The translations under genes were made by a program, and so were the position numbers. A DNA stretch of 10,220 bases from Rhodopirellula sp. (GTDB lineage: Bacteria; Planctomycetota; Planctomycetia; Pirellulales; Pirellulaceae), in the NCBI GenBank assembly GCA_002714565.1, contig PAXU01000026.1, positions 43,104 through 53,323 of the forward strand, given 5' to 3'. The number at the start of each line of letters is the position of its first letter. Position 1 is the first letter of the stretch. Below are positions 6,327 through 10,220 of the stretch, piece by piece. The notes under the pieces are model-generated. The model was not told the DNA's origin. It was given only the letters and a program-made list of their open reading frames with translations, and made no database searches.

Positions 6327-7919
6327 ATGATGCGACGGATATCCCTTCTAGTTTTGGCTCTTACTTTTTCGTTTACCTTTGGTGCATTAAGTCATGCTCA
6401 AGACAGCACGCAAGGATTGATTGAAGCAACTCGCAGGTTGCGAACCAAGTATCTGAACGACCGTTATCGACCTACGTGGCACTTTCTGGGGTCAGAAGGT
6501 GTTTGTTTCCCATTTGATCCTCAAGGTTGCATTTACTGGAAAGGGAAATACCACGTTTTTTATGCTATTCAGGACAAAGGAAAAGGAGCCTGGGGTCACG
6601 CGTCGAGTATCGACCTTGTTCATTGGGTGCATCATCCGATTCCACTAACGGTTAACGCGGGCGATCCGGAAGAGCATGTTTTTGCAGGGGGGTCGCTCAT
6701 CAGTCTCGATGGTAAGCCAACGATGATTTACCACGGAGTCAATTCGGGGACGTGTATTGCACAGAGTCTAGACGATGACCTCATTCGATGGCAAAAATCC
6801 TCTAGAAATCCGGTCATTCAGTTACCGAAGGCGGGAGAACCTAATTATGGAAAATACCATGTGTGGGATACCTGTGGGTGGGTTAAGGACGGTGTGTATT
6901 ACTCCATCAGTGGAGATCATCCTAATCATGCACCTCCCACAGACGGAGATATTGCCTACCTATTCCGATCAAAAGACCTGGTGAAGTGGGAGTATATGCA
7001 TCCGTTTTACAAATCGAAACGTGAATGGACACCAGATGACGAAGATTGTTCCTGCCCAGACTTTTTCAAGTTAGGTGATAAGCATGTGTTGATGTTTATC
7101 AGTCATACGCAAGGGACTCAATACTATATTGGCCGATATGAAGACGATCGGTTTTTTCCGGAAAGTCACGGCAAGATGAACTGGGCGGGTGGCCCTGTAT
7201 TTGCCAACGATAGCCTTGTTGATGATAAAGGGCGTCGCATCATGTGGGCTTGGGCATGTGAATCGTGGGAACGCGATACTCAACTTTCAGCTGGTTGGTC
7301 GGGTGTTATGACAATGCCTCGCGTCCTTTCCATGTCAAAAGAAGGCACGATGCTGATTAATCCTGCAGAGGAGCTGCAGCAATTGCGCATGAATCCAGTA
7401 GTTAAGGATAAGTTTACACTCCCAGCAGGGGATGCCATTTCAGTCAACGAGGTTGAAGGTGATTCACTGGAACTGGAAGTTAATGTGGATATGGCTAGTG
7501 CCAGTCAGTTCTCAATTTTGGTGCGGTGTTCTCCGGACGGATCTGAAGAAACGGTGATTACATATGACAAGAACGCCGGTGTTATCCGAATAGACACTAC
7601 TAAATCTAGTCTGCGAGATGACATATTTCAGCCATTTCCTTATCCGCAAGCGGCCTATTTTCCAAAGCAAGTGCGGCAGTCAAAGGATGTTCGAATCCAA
7701 GAGGCTCCATTTGAAGTGAAGCCCGCAGAAGTCTTAACGCTACGTGTGTTTCTGGATCGCTCGATTCTTGAAGTGTTTGCCAATGGTCGTCAGTGTGTGA
7801 CTCAGCGGATTTATCCATCACGCAAGGATAGTAAACGGATTAAGGTGATGAGTGCCGGAGGTGATGTGACGGTCCAGTCTATTCGCGCCTGGGACATGGC
7901 ACGAGCAAATGCTTTTTAG
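6327..7919 (+). CDS. Exported GH32-like glycoside hydrolase with altered active-site motifs
   Basis: The 530-residue protein begins with a signal peptide (RRISLLVLALTFSFTFGALSHAQ) and then shows a GH32-type five-bladed propeller pattern. FDPQGCIYWKGKYHVFY (63-79) corresponds to the WMNDPNG block and keeps the nucleophile Asp (D64). WGHASSIDLVHW (89-100) is typical. VWDTCGW (179-185) stands for the RDP block and keeps Asp181 but not the Arg. SCPDFFKLGDKHVL (242-255) stands for the ECPD block, but the acid/base Glu is Ser242. The C-terminal beta-sandwich is clear (LRVFLDRSILEVFANG). GH32 enzymes usually cleave sucrose or fructans; here specificity, and even activity, is open because of the substitution. 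D238, E239 or D240 just before it could compensate. Two ATG codons (6327, 6330) compete as start, with weak ribosome binding (AGTGAG). It is convergent with a sugar kinase gene. Confidence 0.9.
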   Translation: MMRRISLLVLALTFSFTFGALSHAQDSTQGLIEATRRLRTKYLNDRYRPTWHFLGSEGVCFPFDPQGCIYWKGKYHVFYAIQDKGKGAWGHASSIDLVHWVHHPIPLTVNAGDPEEHVFAGGSLISLDGKPTMIYHGVNSGTCIAQSLDDDLIRWQKSSRNPVIQLPKAGEPNYGKYHVWDTCGWVKDGVYYSISGDHPNHAPPTDGDIAYLFRSKDLVKWEYMHPFYKSKREWTPDDEDCSCPDFFKLGDKHVLMFISHTQGTQYYIGRYEDDRFFPESHGKMNWAGGPVFANDSLVDDKGRRIMWAWACESWERDTQLSAGWSGVMTMPRVLSMSKEGTMLINPAEELQQLRMNPVVKDKFTLPAGDAISVNEVEGDSLELEVNVDMASASQFSILVRCSPDGSEETVITYDKNAGVIRIDTTKSSLRDDIFQPFPYPQAAYFPKQVRQSKDVRIQEAPFEVKPAEVLTLRVFLDRSILEVFANGRQCVTQRIYPSRKDSKRIKVMSAGGDVTVQSIRAWDMARANAF

Positions 7920-7966
7920 ACAGCGCATTGCACGATAAAGATCACAGTGCCAGACTCGAGATTAAA

Positions 7967-8917
7967 TCAGATTTGGGACATTTGTAGTGTTTCTTCGTAG
8001 GTCTTTATACCGGCGATTGCACCAACTTGGGTAACACAGCATGCGCCAGTTGCAGAGGCGAGTCCCGCAGCAGCGTTAAGATCAAGGCCGTTGCATAACC
8101 CGGTAATGAGCCCCGCGTAGAAGCTATCTCCTGCACCCGTTGTGTCGACTACCCTTCCAGGTGGCGTGACTGGTGCTACATCGAGCCAATGATTCGCATC
8201 AGCACTCAATAAAGCTCCTTTATCCCCAAGCTTGATCCCAAGTAGGGCATTGGGTGCGAAGTTTCGGTAGGCGGAAATCATTTCTTTCGGGTCTGTATAT
8301 CCGGTTTGAGAGAGTCCTTCTGAATAACTGGGAATGTAGAAATCCAAATAGGGCAGGCAGCGATCCAGTGGCTGAAGGTTTCCACCGCCACCGGCCGTAT
8401 CGAGTGCCGTTTTGCATCCGGTTTCCTGAACCTGCTTTAGCACTTCCGGCAGGTCATCTTCCATGTTGGGCATGAGATGGTAGTATCCGAACAATGCGTA
8501 TTGAGTTCGTTCAAACAAATCGAGGTGATCCAGTGCCGTGTTCTTGTCGAAACAACGTGATGCACCCGAATGATAGATGAACGAATGCTCGGCATCATCA
8601 CCGACTATCACAGCAGTTGCACTGGTAGCTTCTTGTGGATGAACCAGAACATAACTGGTGTCGAGCCCACCATTTTCAAACGCTGCCTTTACCAAGTCTG
8701 ACCACGGGTCATCGCCAACGTAACCGAACGCTCCGACTCGCAGTCCCAGCCGGGCCATGACCAAACCGCTGTTGGAGACGATTCCACCCACGCCTGGGCA
8801 GATCGGATCGATGCGAACCGTTTCCATTTGTTCCAGTGGCAGACGACGATCCACGGTGCGCATTGGTAGATCGACGCATATTTCGCCACAAACCATGCAA
8901 TCGAATCGATCACTCAT
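7967..8917 (-). CDS. PfkB-family carbohydrate kinase
   Basis: This 316-residue cytoplasmic kinase transfers phosphate from ATP to a sugar or sugar-like alcohol. The N-terminal glycine-rich block PGVGGIVSNSGLVMARLGLRV with AFGYVGDD (about 41-70) and the C-terminal signature VVDTTGAGDSFYAGLITGL (256-274) identify the ribokinase/PfkB family; D264 in GAGD is the catalytic base. ALDTAGG and IPSYSE (171-200) occupy the usual central positions. The length is normal for the family. The substrate is undetermined: a fructokinase-like role would fit the GH32-like neighbour, and a ketose-phosphate kinase would fit the divergent aldolase-like gene. The ATG start is preceded by a weak GGTAG seven bases upstream. 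The stop lies 47 bases from that of the convergent GH32-like gene, with no clear terminator between them. Confidence 0.93.
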   Translation of the reverse strand: MSDRFDCMVCGEICVDLPMRTVDRRLPLEQMETVRIDPICPGVGGIVSNSGLVMARLGLRVGAFGYVGDDPWSDLVKAAFENGGLDTSYVLVHPQEATSATAVIVGDDAEHSFIYHSGASRCFDKNTALDHLDLFERTQYALFGYYHLMPNMEDDLPEVLKQVQETGCKTALDTAGGGGNLQPLDRCLPYLDFYIPSYSEGLSQTGYTDPKEMISAYRNFAPNALLGIKLGDKGALLSADANHWLDVAPVTPPGRVVDTTGAGDSFYAGLITGLCNGLDLNAAAGLASATGACCVTQVGAIAGIKTYEETLQMSQI

Positions 8918-8989
8918 TTCGAAACTACCAAAAGCTGATAATATGTTGGAAACGTATGTTGTAAACCTTCATGAGGAATAAATCGACCG
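8918..8989. promoter_or_regulatory. Divergent promoter spacer, kinase / aldolase-like gene
   Basis: Only 72 bases separate the divergent starts, so promoters and any operator must overlap or lie close together. GATAAT at 8937-8942 is a plausible -10 for the plus-strand gene, about 50 bases before its start, but the -35 is poor. The palindrome TTTCGAAA (8917-8924) overlaps the kinase start. GAGGA at 8973-8977 may be the ribosome binding site of the plus-strand gene, although its 12-base spacing is long. Confidence 0.3.
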
Positions 8990-9997
8990 ATGGAAAAGTC
9001 ACTGGACACGAAAATTAAACGAATTCGCGAAGACTCGTCTGTTAAGGACTTTATTCTGGCCGATGCCAAAGACGGCGATATGGGATTTGGAATCTCTTGT
9101 CCCGGACCAAATAAAGGTGATACGAAAGAGCGATTTCCGTTTGATACGCTGGAAAGCTATCGGCAATCCATGCGGGAAATCACGGAGCAGGGTCTGGTTG
9201 ACATCATGCTCATGAGTGCCAGTGTCAGTGAGCAACTCACGATTAACGAGCGTATTTTCGAAAATTCTACCGTGACGCCTGCTGTACGAGCCAATGACAC
9301 TACAGATATCTGGCTTGGATTGAGTGCAAACTATACATCTCAGCCATCACAGCCTTTCCGCTCCGCAACAATTGACCATATTCAGAGTGGCAAGGTCGAT
9401 TGTACAGATGAAGAACGTACGCTTGGGTCTGATTTAGGATTGTATTCGGTTACGTTTAATCACGATTCCACATTGGATAGGGAGTCGTTGCAACATTATG
9501 GAGAGTTTCGGCTGGAAGCGGAACGCAAGAACTTCCGCCATTTTCTTGAGGTCTTTGCTCCAAATGCACCCGTTCGAGAAATTGACGACGTGCCGAGATT
9601 TGTCAACGATCATATAGCGCGATGTTTAGGCGGAGTTACCAGTAGTGCCCGTCCTTTATTTCTCAAAATGCCGTACTTCGGCCCGGCGGCAATGGAACAA
9701 CTGGTCGAATATGACCCTAATTTGATTCCAGGCATCCTCGGTGGTTCCTCAGGGACAACACATGATGCATTTCGAATGTTATGGGAAGCTAAAAAATACG
9801 GTGCTCGCGCAGCGTTATTTGGACGGAAGATCAACTTTGCTGAAAACCAGTTGATGTTCATACGTATGTTGAGAGCTATCGCTGACGATGAAATTGAGCC
9901 GGAAGAAGCAGTACGAGATTATCACGGTCAATTGCAATCAGCCGGCATCGCACCGCATAGAAGCTTGGATGACGATTTACAACTGACGCAGCTTTAG
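8990..9997 (+). CDS. Putative TIM-barrel class I aldolase-like protein
   Basis: This 335-residue protein has no signal peptide and is probably cytoplasmic. Features suggest a DeoC/LacD-type beta/alpha barrel: ILADAKDGDMGFG (22-34), LVDIMLMSASVSEQL (69-83), PLFLKMPYFGP (222-232), IPGILGGSSGTTHDAF (246-261) and ARAALFGRKINFAENQL (272-288). The barrel layout makes Lys226 in LFLKMPY the candidate Schiff-base residue, with the Gly-rich GGSSG and GRKIN segments as a phosphate site. This family assignment rests on pattern only; the annotation could equally be an uncharacterised barrel protein. The divergent PfkB kinase suggests a kinase/aldolase pair that phosphorylates and then cleaves a sugar, as in the tagatose, inositol and sulfoquinovose routes. 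The ATG at 8990 is the first start in the frame after the GAGGA at 8973. Confidence 0.7.
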   Translation: MEKSLDTKIKRIREDSSVKDFILADAKDGDMGFGISCPGPNKGDTKERFPFDTLESYRQSMREITEQGLVDIMLMSASVSEQLTINERIFENSTVTPAVRANDTTDIWLGLSANYTSQPSQPFRSATIDHIQSGKVDCTDEERTLGSDLGLYSVTFNHDSTLDRESLQHYGEFRLEAERKNFRHFLEVFAPNAPVREIDDVPRFVNDHIARCLGGVTSSARPLFLKMPYFGPAAMEQLVEYDPNLIPGILGGSSGTTHDAFRMLWEAKKYGARAALFGRKINFAENQLMFIRMLRAIADDEIEPEEAVRDYHGQLQSAGIAPHRSLDDDLQLTQL

Positions 9998-9998
9998 T

Positions 9999-10027
9999 GG
10001 ATGGTTGGTTTTGATTTGCAATCATCC
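9999..10027 (+). terminator. Stem-loop after the aldolase-like gene, weak terminator candidate
   Basis: GGATGGTT (9999-10006) can pair with AATCATCC (10020-10027) as an eight-pair stem with one G-U pair and a 13-base loop, starting two bases after the stop codon. No T-run follows, so intrinsic termination is doubtful. The rest of the gap to 10083 holds the palindrome TGGATATCCA (10038-10047), which may be chance. Confidence 0.3.
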
Positions 10028-10083
10028 TAAAGCCTTGTGGATATCCAAGCCAAAGTAGATTGAATCGCAAAGGAAATGATACC

Positions 10084-10220
10084 GTGCAGCGCAGTATTAT
10101 CTGGACAGTCTTTGCACTTTTGATCCATTGTGGGAGCATCTATGCTCAATCCGTGATTGAAGTTAACATTTCCGATCGTGCTCAGCGTATTCATCAGGGA
10201 TCCTTTGTTTTTGACGGTCA
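10084..10220 (+). CDS. Exported protein, possibly membrane dipeptidase (peptidase M19), 3' end outside window
   Basis: A GTG start with AAAGGA nine bases upstream opens a frame that runs off the right edge after 45 full codons. The ATG at 10076-10078 is in another frame and soon meets a stop. The product begins with a signal peptide (QRSIIWTVFALLIHCGSIYA) followed by ISDRAQRIHQGSFVFDG and a partial codon CA, which would be His or Gln. The pattern of an amphipathic RAxxIH segment leading into a hydrophobic strand and DGH recalls the start of M19 dipeptidases, where DGHxD supplies zinc ligands. Those enzymes cleave dipeptides, often ones containing D-residues. Too little sequence is present for certainty. 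Reality of the gene is well supported; function is tentative. Confidence 0.6.
   Translation, partial: MQRSIIWTVFALLIHCGSIYAQSVIEVNISDRAQRIHQGSFVFDG

Noticed and set aside
7920..7966. Terminator between the convergent GH32-like and kinase genes
   Set aside because: Only a four-pair GCAC/GTGC stem with a long loop and no T-run can be drawn.
8689..8913. Alternative-frame ORFs over the kinase N-terminus, both strands
   Set aside because: The PfkB frame has the family signatures; the others have no domain or start signal.
10038..10047. Palindrome TGGATATCCA as an operator
   Set aside because: A ten-base palindrome can occur by chance, the flanks do not extend it, and nothing else supports a binding site.
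1..10220. CRISPR array, insertion sequence, tRNA or phage elements
   Set aside because: No regularly spaced repeats, transposase motifs, terminal inverted repeats or cloverleaf patterns were seen on either strand.

Overview
The window looks like chromosomal DNA of a Planctomycetota bacterium, probably a marine Pirellulales-type organism. This is inferred from gene content: an exported sulfatase, a secreted NIPSNAP protein, a secreted ADP-ribosylglycohydrolase-like protein, a GH32-like hydrolase and a DUF3179 lipoprotein. Weak Shine-Dalgarno sites and moderate GC also fit. No rRNA, tRNA, CRISPR array, insertion sequence or phage gene is visible, and no gap between genes exceeds 300 bases.

Left part (1-2978). 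A DUF3179 lipoprotein gene enters from the left edge and ends at 953. Its reading frame is interrupted once, by TGA at 288-290. That codon sits exactly where this family has the first Cys of its conserved TWCxxC motif (here TW-TGA-H-L-C). The frame is open and family-like on both sides, and a small hairpin resembling a bacterial SECIS element lies just downstream. The best reading is a selenoprotein with a UxxC redox-type motif. Convergent to it is dinB (DNA polymerase IV, GTG start). Behind dinB, on the same strand and separated from it by a strong terminator, is an exported protein with two NIPSNAP domains.

Middle (3174-7919). Divergent from the NIPSNAP gene, three exported proteins lie on the plus strand: a formylglycine-type sulfatase, an ADP-ribosylglycohydrolase-fold protein, and a GH32-like glycosidase in which the usual acid/base Glu position is Ser. 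They suggest extracytoplasmic breakdown of a (possibly sulfated) glycan.

Right part (7967-10220). A cytoplasmic PfkB sugar kinase (minus) and a TIM-barrel aldolase-like protein (plus) are divergently arranged around a 72-base spacer. This kinase/aldolase pairing suggests intracellular processing of the sugar released outside, but the substrate is unknown. At the right edge an exported protein begins whose first 45 residues resemble the start of a membrane dipeptidase (peptidase M19).

The main discovery candidate is the selenocysteine-containing DUF3179 lipoprotein. Next come the unusual GH32 active site and the sulfatase/ADP-ribosylglycohydrolase/GH32/kinase/aldolase neighbourhood.
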